NCBI GenBank assembly: GCA_002102555.1
Contig: MCFL01000046.1
Coordinates: 124,001-188,000 of the forward strand
Source of the DNA: Catenaria anguillulae PL171
Taxonomy: Eukaryota; Blastocladiomycota; Blastocladiomycetes; Blastocladiales; Catenariaceae
Length of the DNA: 64,000 nucleotides
Direction: 5' to 3'
The translations under genes and the position numbers were made by a program. Below the pieces are notes generated by a model. That model was not told the DNA's origin. It made no database searches and saw only the letters and a program-made list of their open reading frames with translations. Below, piece by piece: positions 42,884 through 54,326 of the stretch; the stretch's first letter is position 1, and each line of letters begins with the position of its first letter.

Positions 42884-44218
42884 TCAACGGTTTAGTGCAA
42901 CCAACTGCGTCATGCTGGTCATTGTCATTGACGCCACCGCTACGACGAATTTGAGTGTCAAAGTCATCATGGACGTTGACAAGTGTGCAGAAATCTTGTC
43001 CGAGAACAATGATCGGACAAGGACAAATAGGGCAAGCAGCCCGACTTTGAAGCCGACAAGCACCGCTATTCGAGTGATAACTATGGACACCTCGGCTTTG
43101 CGATTCCTTTGTTGACGCCGTTTGCCGAGACTCCTCATTATTGTCCTTTTGATGATGGAAGATCGTTGAGAAGATGCTGCAGGTGATGGTGCTACCGGTT
43201 CCTTTTCAGGTTCGGATGGGACACTGGCAATAAATCGCGGACCAGCGGTTGGCGGTGGCGCTGGACTACTCGGGCCGGCTGTCAAAGTCGACTCGACCTT
43301 CCCGCTTGTCATGAGCCCCAAGTCGCCTTGGTGATGCGCCTGCCTGAGTTCCCGCCGACGTTGCATCGTGTACTGAATCGCCAGCACGGTGCAGGGAATG
43401 TCGGCCATGGCGACAATGATGAAAAAGCTGAAATACCCGAGCAAGTACAGTGTCGTCGCTGTGATGGCGAGTTGGCTTCCATTCGCCTCATACGCATTTC
43501 GTGCAAATTCGTGCGATGACCACGACACTGGGACATAAGCCATGTGTCGCAAGAAAGGCAAAGTGCATAGCCGCAAGACCGTCACAGTGATAATCACACC
43601 AGTTCCCAGCTGAACGGCCCACTTCCGCACAGCAGACAGCATGGAGTAAACAGACGTGAAACGATTGACGGATGCCAAGCTGAAGAAGCAATAGCCCAAC
43701 GTTTGTAATGTAGGGATGGCAGGGTAGATACTTGATGCGATACAGCCTGGGGTATTGGCCATAGTAGCGTTTCGACAGTCAAACTGCGGGCAAATGACAA
43801 CGAGGGCGATGTCGTAAGCCGTGATGGCCACTTGATCAAGCAACATCGCCATCCAACTGAGAGTCGTTAGTGTGGCGAGGACTTGATTCAAAGTGCGCGG
43901 CCAAATAGCTCGAAGGGGATACACAATTCTCACCCAAACACCATTGCTTGAAGCAGAGCATGACGTGCGGCGGCGAGAATGTTCTCCAAACATGATTCGT
44001 TTGTGGTACCGACAACTTGCCATTGTGAATACCACACACAATGGAAGGCCAGCCGTCGAAAGGACAATCGGCGTCCATGCTGGAAAGGTTTCATGGGCGC
44101 GGTCGATTGTACAGAAGACTGACATTGCCGACACTGACTTTTTTGTTGATCTTCCAATGTGGCTGCATATTTGTTGCATGATGATACGTCCAATCAAATA
44201 GAATCGGGAGGAAGCCAA
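42884..44218 (-). CDS. Seven-helix membrane protein A (GPCR-like topology)
   Basis: A single exon of 444 residues. By comparison with its neighbour, the ATG at 44125 (MSVFCTIDRAHE) is a likely alternative start, giving 413. Seven hydrophobic segments can be counted, among them WTPIVLSTAGLPLCVVFTM, LLDQVAITAYDIALVVI, LGTGVIITVTVLRLCTL, YLLGYFSFFIIVAMADI and FKVGLLALFVLVRSLF. Between helices 2 and 3 lies a cysteine- and N-glycosylation-bearing loop, CPQFDCRNATMANTPGC. The long loop between helices 5 and 6 is Ser/Pro-rich and basic, as in many receptors. The end, TSMTQLVALNR, matches the paralogue's TTMTRLVALRH. The family is unknown to me, and receptor function is only a topological inference. 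Confidence 0.7.
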   Translation of the reverse strand: MASSRFYLIGRIIMQQICSHIGRSTKKSVSAMSVFCTIDRAHETFPAWTPIVLSTAGLPLCVVFTMASCRYHKRIMFGEHSRRRTSCSASSNGVWVRIVYPLRAIWPRTLNQVLATLTTLSWMAMLLDQVAITAYDIALVVICPQFDCRNATMANTPGCIASSIYPAIPTLQTLGYCFFSLASVNRFTSVYSMLSAVRKWAVQLGTGVIITVTVLRLCTLPFLRHMAYVPVSWSSHEFARNAYEANGSQLAITATTLYLLGYFSFFIIVAMADIPCTVLAIQYTMQRRRELRQAHHQGDLGLMTSGKVESTLTAGPSSPAPPPTAGPRFIASVPSEPEKEPVAPSPAASSQRSSIIKRTIMRSLGKRRQQRNRKAEVSIVITRIAVLVGFKVGLLALFVLVRSLFSDKISAHLSTSMMTLTLKFVVAVASMTMTSMTQLVALNR

Positions 44219-44368
44219 TCAGCATGCACGTCACTCAAACATCACGCAAAAAGCAGGTGCGGACAGAATGATGCAGACAACGTGGAGCACAACCGAGAGA
44301 GGCAAGTAAATAAAACATAAGCCGGAAGGAACAGAATAGATACCAGGTCCCATCTACTCCAACTCCCA

Positions 44369-45902
44369 TCAGTGTCTCAAAGCTACTAGCCTTGTCATGG
44401 TCGTGATGACTTGTGTCGCGGCGGCAATAAACAGCTTCAAAATGATTGTGACGATGGCATCCGCCAGCCTTGCCGATATCCGCCCAGCCAATAGCGGCGT
44501 GAATCGAACCAGTGCAAACAGTGCAAACAAAGTCACTTTGATTGCCGTCAACGCCAGGACACGAGAAACGGCCGCTTTCATTCGCTTTCTCCGGCCGAGC
44601 CGATTCCGCTCCTGAGTTGAGTGTATCGCGCTTGTTGTGCCAGATGATGTCAAGCCCAAGCTGTCCCGAGGAATGGTGTTCATGGGTGTTCCCGACGACT
44701 TGCGTCTGGGGGACGTTAACGACAGAAGGGGAGATTCGGGGATCGAAGCCGCAAGCGATCCTTTACGGTCGCTACCCCGACGTGAGCTTGATGATGGGCC
44801 ATCAGGAACGGCCAGCGCGAGAGAAGGCGACGCTGCTGTTGGCAGGTTTGTTGTTACAGAGTCGTTGTCGGAGTCCATGGCCACTGCCACGGCCTGTGAC
44901 TTGAGAGATCCTGTGGTTTGCGGCGCCGACTTGCTCGCTTGTAGCGCCAGTACATTCAATCGTGCTCGGCAATCGACGACAAAGTGCAGCGAGATGGCCG
45001 TTGAGCCAACGTCCACAACCAGGAGCACAGTAAAGAAAATCGAGTACACAAGTGTGTAGATTGGCCCTGCGATTTGTTCTATTCCTGCTTCTTTTCGTGA
45101 GGAATCGGGTGCCGCAAGTGAAGTGGGCATGAACGACACATGTGCAAGCATTGAGACCGATGACAGTCTCGCAATAAGAACGATGACAGCCAAGGTCGAA
45201 AACAGTTGAATGATGCGATGTCGAAGCGGTGACATGGCGGAGTAGACACGCGAAAACCGATGGATGGCACCGAATACGTACGAAAAGAGACCCATTGAGT
45301 TGAGACCAGGGATAGTTCGAATAAAGGTGCTTGCCGGGCAACCTGGGGTCCTCGTCGGCGTTGCATTACGACAAGCCCACTCTGGGCACAGCACAGTGAC
45401 GCTGTACATGTGCCCAACGACAAAGACTTGATCCAGGAGCAATGCAGTCCAGCAAAGTAACGAGCAAGTTACAAGCAGCTGATTGGTCGATTTCGGCCAA
45501 AAGCGCTTCATGAGCTGGCAAAACTTCTTTGTAAAAAGTCCCACGGTGAATCTGCCTCCTTGTTCTTGTTGTTTTTTTGTTGCCGATGCAGCGTTCGAGG
45601 TAGACTTCCTCGATCTATGCTGCTGTTGTGTTGGAGGAGTTCGATGTCGGAGGTGTTGAGGACGAGGAAGAGCCAAACCCTGTCTCTTGACGTTTTCCGC
45701 GTTCGAGAGATTCGGCACCATGGGCGCTGGCCTTGACGGCTTGCGTTGATGCAAACATTACGCTTGAATATCGCCAAGCACTCTCATACAAAAATGCACC
45801 ACATAGCGGCAGTCCGATGATGGCAACCACAAGTGGAGCCCAAAACTCAAGAGCGTTGGTGGTGGGGACTTCGGCCAGGCATGTCGCCGTGGTGGTGGTC
45901 AT
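44369..45902 (-). CDS. Seven-helix membrane protein B (paralogue of A)
   Basis: Exons 45902-45679 and 45614-44369, intron 45615-45678 (64 nt, GTTTGG..CATAG, phase 2), giving 489 residues. A stop codon in the intron makes splicing necessary. It shares layout with the gene just downstream: first helix FWAPLVVAIIGLPLCGAFL, second region LLDQVFVVGHMYSVTVL, loop CPEWACRNATPTRTPGC, helices LFSTLAVIVLIARLSSV and IYTLVYSIFFTVLLVV, then a long Ser/Pro-rich loop, IKVTLFALFALVRFTPLL and TTMTRLVALRH at the end. The C-P-x3-C-R-N-A-T-x5-P-G-C loop is identical in spacing in both proteins. They are head-to-tail tandem duplicates 150 bp apart. Confidence 0.72.
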
Positions 45903-46326
45903 TTGTTAGAGGAGGAGTTCGGTTCGGGGATTCGATGATTGTTGGCATCAAGTTCATGGTGTTTGGGCTCCTCAATGTTTCTCCCCAATCTAGGGGTGGA
46001 AGGGATGGTCCAAGCGACGATTCGAACGAAGGAGAAAAATCAACGCGCTTGGTCCACACGACACGAAGCACAAGAGCAAGTGCTACAGAAAATGGCGGGC
46101 ATTTGGCACACGATCGTGCATATGGTGTAAGATCAATTTAACTGTTGTGTTGAACAGAGCATGGTGCAAAACAGCGCCGCAAAAAAACTGCAAGAAAGAG
46201 CAGGATAGAAATGCAATAAATACAATCACAGGAAACAAAAGCGGTGCTCGAAAAGAAGAAAAAAAAAAAAAAGCAATCAAACGATTTGAGACTTGTGCTC
46301 TCGCAACCCAGTCCTATATTCCCTAC
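45903..46326. other. Intergenic spacer
   Basis: This separates protein B's start from the end of the CYP51 gene. It contains an A-rich run at 46256-46274 and no supported gene. Confidence 0.4.
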
Positions 46327-48342
<2,016 letters not shown>

Positions 48343-49818
48343 GGTTGGTTGCGGTTGCAGGAGGTGATGAGTGGCGGGAGCAGTGGTCGGATGATCGTGG
48401 ACGGATTGACGACTCAAGAATGCGACTGATCTGGCTCAAGTGTCGTCTTTGTCTGCTTGTGAGAAGGAGCAAGAGGCCGTCAGATTATGATTCTTGACGT
48501 GACGGGGCACAATGAGTATTGCGGCTTGCGATCGGAAACCTGTGGGCCGGGGTTGCAAGCTTAATTGACCCCTGTTCGCGAGAAAAGGGCACGCTCCCCA
48601 GTCGATCCAAATGAACATGTCGGCGGTGAAAAAACGCTTCCCGCGAAAAAAAAAGCTATAATCACGCAACAAGGCCAAGCGCTTCCGCCTGGCCATGCAC
48701 ATGATCCAAGCGGGCGCTGGCAGCAGGGGGGGGCAAAACCTTGGCGGCGGCAACAGCCAAGAAGGAGAACCGTGTGGGCTTGACGCGACAAGTTGTGATC
48801 ACTCGGCCCAGGGTGGATTGCGAGCAAGGACGTGTGGGGGGGACGACGGTGGATGGCGGACGTACATGCTGAAGGTACAGTAGTGATGATACAGAACAGT
48901 GCATGAAGTGTATGCTCGTGAATGTGTTGTGCATCGAAGGCAGAACGTGCAGTCCGAGCTGTCAGGTTCGTGTCCGCTACTTATGTTGAGCAAAGCCGGC
49001 CGGGCCGAGAGACACTTTGGATCGCACTTTTCGCAATCGCGTGTGGGTGATTCATGCTGCGTCTTGCCTCTCAACATGCGCTGATTGGCCGCTCGCGGAC
49101 GAGTGCTCAAGAGTGCTTTTGTGCTGAATGACGGCTGCTCCTGTTGGAGAATCACGAGAAACGCGTCGCCCAACAAAAAACACCCTGAAATGCTGCAAGC
49201 CAAAGCATCTCGCTCCTTCTTGTCTTTTGGACACTCCATTTGAATGATGTGATAGCTCCATCTTCCCCAATCTAATCCTCCATGCTTGATGGTAGCCGAA
49301 CTCGACGTGCAATGGCTTGCGGCCGCCGGCGGCAGTTACAGACAATTTTAATGTGACCGGGCCGAGCGGCACGCCTTGGTCGCATGCGTTCAGACTCTGG
49401 TTGTGCCCGTAGGGGTCGACGGCCTAGGACATGTCGGACAAAGGGCAGGGCGAGAAATGAGGCCTGATTCGATTCATGTCCTTGTGTGGAGAGAGCTGCA
49501 TCAGATGAGACACGCTAAGCATGTGTGTATCCGCCATGCCGGCGCATCTTGATCTCCATATATGTAGAGCCCATCGCCGACTCTTGGTCCCATACTCAGT
49601 TGAGCTCCCATGTTGCGATGAAAAAAAATGAAAGACTAGCGAGTTACATTTGATTTTGAGAAAATGAAGATGGCTTACAACGCAACACTACCGATATGGC
49701 AACACAAAATGGTTAAACAAATCCAAAGAAAAAGACCTTTTCAAAAACACATCACGACACGACCAAAAACCTCATCGATTGCAAAGCTTTACCCTCGCGG
49801 CTGGTTCGGCCAATGGCT
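48343..49818. other. Intergenic region, no gene seen
   Basis: The promoter side of CYP51 lies at the left. Low-complexity runs include GGGGGGGGG at about 48727-48735 and an A-run near 48648-48655. A TATATGTAG motif at 49559-49567 has no gene assigned to it. No RNA gene was recognised. Confidence 0.4.
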
Positions 49819-50463
49819 TTAGCAACCCGGGTTGATGGGCAAGATGGACACATCGCAGCCATAGTCGCCCGAGTGACCGTGATTGTACGCGCCGGAATCG
49901 TACGCATGACCGTGCTCGTACCCGCCAACATAACCTTGACCGTACCCGGCATCATACCCGGAATGCGGATGGGTCGGGGCCCAAGAGTTGTGGCCATGGA
50001 AGGCATCGCGCACAAACACGTTGACGTCGGCGTTTTGCGTCTGGTGAATGTTGTTGCCCGAAGCTTGGTTGGATTGGATCACATTGACCTGTGCATCGGC
50101 TCCGTGGTCGGCTTGGTACCTACCCGACCAATGGTGAGTGTGACCGTTTTGGGCAACCACGTTGACATCGGCGTTTTGCACTTGGTGGATGTTGTTGCCA
50201 GAGGCATGGTTGGATTGGATCACGTTGACTTGCGCATCGGCACCGTTGTTGTAGCCGTGGTTGTGACCATGGTGGTTGTGGCCGTGATGGTTGTAGCCGC
50301 CGTGGTGGTGGCCGTACTCGTGGCCTTGGTTGTGGCCGTACCAGTGCGGGTTGTGGTGGTGCGAGCCGGATTGGGCAACAACGTTAATGTCGGCGTTTTG
50401 CGACTGGTGGATGTTGCGGCCAAAGGCTTCGTTGATTTGGACAAGGTTGGAGTGGGCAGACAT
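49819..50463 (-). CDS. Histidine-rich beta-repeat protein, small paralogue
   Basis: A single exon of 214 residues. Three repeats carry the same core as the larger protein at 20561: NLVQINEAFGRNIHQSQNADINVVAQ, then VNVIQSNHASGNNIHQ and VNVIQSNQASGNNIHQ, each followed by an ADVNV strand. The segments between them are rich in His, Gly, Asn and Tyr (HNHHGHNHHGHNHGYNN). The C-terminal ~75 residues are a Gly/Tyr/His-rich tail (GYGQGYVGGYEHGHAYDSG). Two cysteines occur only at the very end (GCDVSILPINPGC). There is no signal peptide. The Gly/Tyr/His composition resembles phase-separating or adhesive proteins, and the repeats suggest a beta-stack. The promoter has the same GGGTATAAAG box 134 nt upstream. 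The function is unknown. Confidence 0.82.
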   Translation of the reverse strand: MSAHSNLVQINEAFGRNIHQSQNADINVVAQSGSHHHNPHWYGHNQGHEYGHHHGGYNHHGHNHHGHNHGYNNGADAQVNVIQSNHASGNNIHQVQNADVNVVAQNGHTHHWSGRYQADHGADAQVNVIQSNQASGNNIHQTQNADVNVFVRDAFHGHNSWAPTHPHSGYDAGYGQGYVGGYEHGHAYDSGAYNHGHSGDYGCDVSILPINPGC

Positions 50464-50596
50464 GTTTGCGTGGAAATGGGAATGGGTGTGGGAACGGCCG
50501 AAAGTGGACGCAAAGGGATGACTGACTGGAGCAAGAGGGATGCCGGGTGGATGGAGGGCAAGGATGAGGTGGGAAAGCGGGTGGGTTGAGCGTGAC

Positions 50597-50603
50597 CTTT
50601 ATA
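50597..50603 (-). promoter_or_regulatory. TATA box of the small repeat-protein gene
   Basis: The minus strand reads GGGTATAAAG, identical over ten bases to the element before the large repeat-protein gene. Confidence 0.65.
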
Positions 50604-51942
50604 CCCGTTCCCACAGTTCTCTAACGCCCATCCCCCCATCGGGTTGGCCGGCCAGCAAAGACTCTCGGACGAACCTTTCCGAGGAGTCATGCACGCACGT
50701 CCAACCTGCCTTTGCTTGCAGCTCGTGCTGGAGCTCGAGCTCGAGCGAGTGCGTGTTCCTGTGGTTCCTGTGGCAGAAGACTGATCCAGTGAGTTTCCAT
50801 AAAGCCGTGCTGCACGTTACGGGAGAATTGTTGATGTCTCACGCCATTTCAGGCAAATCCATGCGTCTGTCCTTTTGTCGCTGTAGGCCCGATAAAGCAA
50901 AATGGAAGCAAGGGACCCCAAGAACAGAGTCTATGACAGCATCCAGGGTCCGTTTGCCTCACGATCCTGTCACAGCTGCTTGGAATGTAGCTCGTTTCCG
51001 TTGCATCAAAGCTTGCCGATTCATCAAAGTGCCAAAAGAGATACACCGAGCTTAACGTCATTTCGGTCAACTGGGGGGGGGGGGAGGGAAGATACCGAGG
51101 AAAGCTGGGAACAACAAACTGCCGTAAAATTGCATGGTTCTTTTGCTGCTGTGCGGCTGGGCGTGTGCCGATGTCTCACACGCGAACAGATAAAGATTCA
51201 CAGCCCTTCAATGAGCGCTTGATCTTGCGTGCAAGCCAACGCCAAAGCCCATCATTCCGATCCCAGCACTCAAGCAGCGACAAAGAAACGTTTCTCCATG
51301 GCCACGTCGACGTCTCGAGCACCGTCTATTCTGGTGGACATGCCATATCCGCTCCCACACCAAACGCAAATTCAAAGCTTGAGCTCAGCATGTGCAAAGC
51401 CGGTGCCCTGCAACGGAAGCAAACTGAAAAAAAAACAGAGGAATTGCCAACGTGCACCCCAAAACCAGCTGCAACGAACGCTGGAAGCCATGGGAACGGT
51501 GTGAAGATTACCTTGTATACTTATCTGTCAATGTCCTGCTGCGGGAATAGAGTGACGTGCCGACGTCATACCGGCATGTGCAGCGCACAGAGGTCATCGA
51601 GAAGCCGAACATGACATGAATGGTGACGGCCAGAGATCTAGAAGAGGAGCGGAGGAAGCAAACGGGTAGACGGAAATGAAGAGCATCCACATCCAAACAT
51701 TTGCAGGTGTCGGAAATGACAACATCTGTTGTGATTGTGGTATGAATATACATTCTGGAGTAATTCAAATGTAGAGTCTGGCACGAAGAACCAGGGCCGA
51801 GTGAGCTCGAGGCAAAGTCCAGTGATGGGAAACACAATGCGTGAGATGCCCGCAGTGTTCCACGTCGATGGGTGACAGAAACAATTCAACGACGGAAATG
51901 TCAAAAGAATAAAATGTGTATCAAAGTGACACAAGAATCAGG
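50604..51942. other. Intergenic region, no gene seen
   Basis: It contains an 11-base G-run at about 51074-51084, a GAGCTCGAGCTCGAG stretch at about 50731 and no supported gene. Confidence 0.4.
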
Positions 51943-53679
51943 CTACACCATCACCCGACCTTCACTCGTGACCGGCGAAACAAACGTTATCCGACACTGC
52001 TGGTCCGCCCGACCTCGAATCCCCGCCGCATCCACCACCTTGTCCCACGACCGCTGTAAGTGCGGGGCAATGCACTCGCGCCACACCTTGCCTTGTGTGT
52101 CACTCGCCACATGTCGCTCCACCTTGTCCATGGCATCCGTCAAGCACGCGGCCATGAGTGTCAACTTGGCCACTGGAATGCGCGGAAACGTGGCCGCATT
52201 CACGGCATCGACCACGTGTGCGGCAAACGCGGCCAGTGGGCGTGACGCCAATGCCCAGGTTTCTGGCCGGTCGGCAACTGCCGCGCCAATGTCAACCTGG
52301 CCTTGATCTCCCGCCAGCCCACAAAGTCCCACGTCCACTGCGCGTTCCAAGTCCCTTTTGAACCTTGTCACCAGTTCGGCATCCATCACGGGGCGAACCA
52401 CAGGCACACTTAAATCCCACCCAAGGCGGCGACACGCCGTGCCCCAAGCCGACTGCGCGTGCCTAGCCAAGAGTGCCAAGTCCTGCGGTGAACCCAAATG
52501 CTTGACGACATGCGCGAGCCCAGACCTCAGGGTGCGTGCAGAGTAGAGCGCCGATGGGTGAACGTGCACGTCGGGAAACACAACGCGCGCATGGGCCCAT
52601 GTGTCAAACATGTGACCGCGGACTGCGTCGATCCAGGCGAGTGCCACGTCCGTGGGAATGTTTGAGGTGGAGGTGGAAGGAGAAGGCGGAGGAGGTAGGC
52701 GAGCAAGGCGCGAGGCAAGAAACTGGTGTGCCCATTGGTGCGAGGCCAAGGGCGACGGGTCGATACGGCGCAAGTGGGCGACGGCGCGCAACAGGGTGGG
52801 CAAGGGCGAGGTGGGGAGGGTGAGATGCGCGAGCAAGGCAAGCGGCAGGTCTGTGTTGAGGATGGAGCGTGCACGGGCCGTGACAAGCGCGATGGTTGTT
52901 TGTGCAGTCGTAGTTGAGGAGGAGGAGGAAGTTGCGTCGGGTTGGGTGAGGTTTGAGCTCGACGTGTAGGGCGAGGCCGCGGTGGAGGTGGAAGAGATGG
53001 ATCCGCGGCGGGCCATGCGGCGTTCGAGGGCACCGAGCGCGGCCTGGAGTGCAAAGACTTGGTCGACGAGTGAGCCGAGCTGATCATTCAAGTTGTTGTC
53101 GTTGCTGGTGGTGGTGGTGGTGGTGGTGGTGGTGGTGTTGTTCTTGTTGGTGGCAGAGGAGGAGGGGCACGGGTGGATGGCGGTGACGGCGTGCGAGAGG
53201 ATGGAAGGGATGGAGAGGAGGAGCTGCAGGTCGGGTTGGTTGGCTTGGAGCGAGTGGATGATGCCGAGAGAAAGCGCGTCACTGGGAGGGGGACTGCCAT
53301 CCGGATTAGGATTAGGGCATGAAGCACAGATGGCGGAGGCGGCCTGGATGGCGTGTTGGAGGCGGGGCCAGTGAGCCGAGTGGAGCGAGTCGACGGCGCC
53401 AATGAGGGTCGGGAGGTGGTCTGCGTGCTGTGTAAAGAGGTGGGCGCAGTCGAGGAGGGTGCGCTGGCGTTGTGTGGCAAACTGCGAGGGCAGGGCAGCA
53501 ATGTCGGCGAGCGACCCGAGCAGCCAGTCGGCTGGGATGGGATACGTGGGCTCCTCTTGCTCCTGCTCCTGCTCCTGCTCCTGCTCTTGTGGCTGCTCTT
53601 GCTCTTGCTCTTGCCCTAGAGATTGCTGTTGGTGGTGCACGTGTTGGTGATCCGTCGCGGCCATCTTGTAAATATCCAT
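51943..53679 (-). CDS. COG8: Conserved oligomeric Golgi complex subunit 8
   Basis: A single exon of 578 residues. The ATG at 53664 (MAATDH) is an alternative start. Key matches to the Dor1/COG8 family: an N-terminal helix region (WLLGSLADIAALPSQFATQRQRTLLDCAHLFTQ); LLSIPSILSHAV where human COG8 has LEIPQLMDTCV; LLRAVAHLRRID (human LRVIGYLRRMD); HMFDTWAHARVVFPD (human HLFDIITQYRAIFSD); and ARHAQSAWGTACRRLGWDL (human GQCMYFGLSFSRVGADF). Low-complexity insertions include a Gln/Glu dipeptide run near the N-terminus (bases about 53550-53620) and a ten-Thr run (about 53104-53133). COG8 links the two lobes of the COG tethering complex in retrograde intra-Golgi transport. Confidence 0.78.
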   Translation of the reverse strand: MDIYKMAATDHQHVHHQQQSLGQEQEQEQPQEQEQEQEQEQEEPTYPIPADWLLGSLADIAALPSQFATQRQRTLLDCAHLFTQHADHLPTLIGAVDSLHSAHWPRLQHAIQAASAICASCPNPNPDGSPPPSDALSLGIIHSLQANQPDLQLLLSIPSILSHAVTAIHPCPSSSATNKNNTTTTTTTTTTSNDNNLNDQLGSLVDQVFALQAALGALERRMARRGSISSTSTAASPYTSSSNLTQPDATSSSSSTTTAQTTIALVTARARSILNTDLPLALLAHLTLPTSPLPTLLRAVAHLRRIDPSPLASHQWAHQFLASRLARLPPPPSPSTSTSNIPTDVALAWIDAVRGHMFDTWAHARVVFPDVHVHPSALYSARTLRSGLAHVVKHLGSPQDLALLARHAQSAWGTACRRLGWDLSVPVVRPVMDAELVTRFKRDLERAVDVGLCGLAGDQGQVDIGAAVADRPETWALASRPLAAFAAHVVDAVNAATFPRIPVAKLTLMAACLTDAMDKVERHVASDTQGKVWRECIAPHLQRSWDKVVDAAGIRGRADQQCRITFVSPVTSEGRVMV

Positions 53680-54326
53680 GTGCTTATTACATATTTATGC
53701 ATGCACATGTACCAATCATACTTGGAAGTAAACTGAAACCGAAATACATATTTCCTAACGATGGCGCGTCAGATCAGAGGACCACACGCCAACGCTGTCC
53801 ATTCCGATCTCTTCATCAGCGATCAATTTGGCTCTTTGGCGAAAGAAATACTTATTAGCCCACTGACCATGCATCCTTATGGCCACCCTTATGGCTTGGC
53901 ACGCTGCTTCCCTGTTGCCCTGCTGGCCATGCATCATGCATCATGCATCATGCGCGCCTCCAATGCTCCAACCACGCAGGGAATCAATGAACCGCCAATC
54001 CATCGATATCTCAGCCCAGCCCAGCCTGCTGTCCACACTTGGTCCACCTCGACCTTCGGCTTTCCAACCTGGCGCCTGCAGCACACTCAGTTGCAACGAG
54101 CAGCCGCCGAGCAGTGGCTGGCTCACCGCATGCGAGCCAACACACTCGACTTGATTCTATCTGGCCTTCAAGTCGGTTGTCCTCTTTCCCAATACCAATA
54201 TCGTTATACCACAGTGACATTCCATTCATCCAATTGACGTCCATGTATTTGCGCGCCGTATGGGAGTTGCCCATTCCGTGATTTCCTCCATTGCACCTCA
54301 CCCACCTTTCGCATTCGCAATTGAAC
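53680..54326. promoter_or_regulatory. Divergent upstream region with ATGCATC microrepeats
   Basis: This lies between COG8 (minus) and the membrane-protein gene (plus). Three and a half copies of a 7-bp ATGCATC unit lie at about 53929-53951. The part from 53879 could encode a signal-like peptide (MATLMAWHAASLLPCW) for an unfound first exon of the downstream gene, but no good splice model was found. Confidence 0.35.

Noticed and set aside
45615-45678. Frameshift in seven-helix protein B
   Set aside because: A 64-nt GT..AG intron with matching phase 2 explains the change of frame and removes an in-frame stop.
51074-51084. G-run as a regulatory quadruplex
   Set aside because: A single uninterrupted run in an intergenic region with no nearby gene start; more likely simple sequence.
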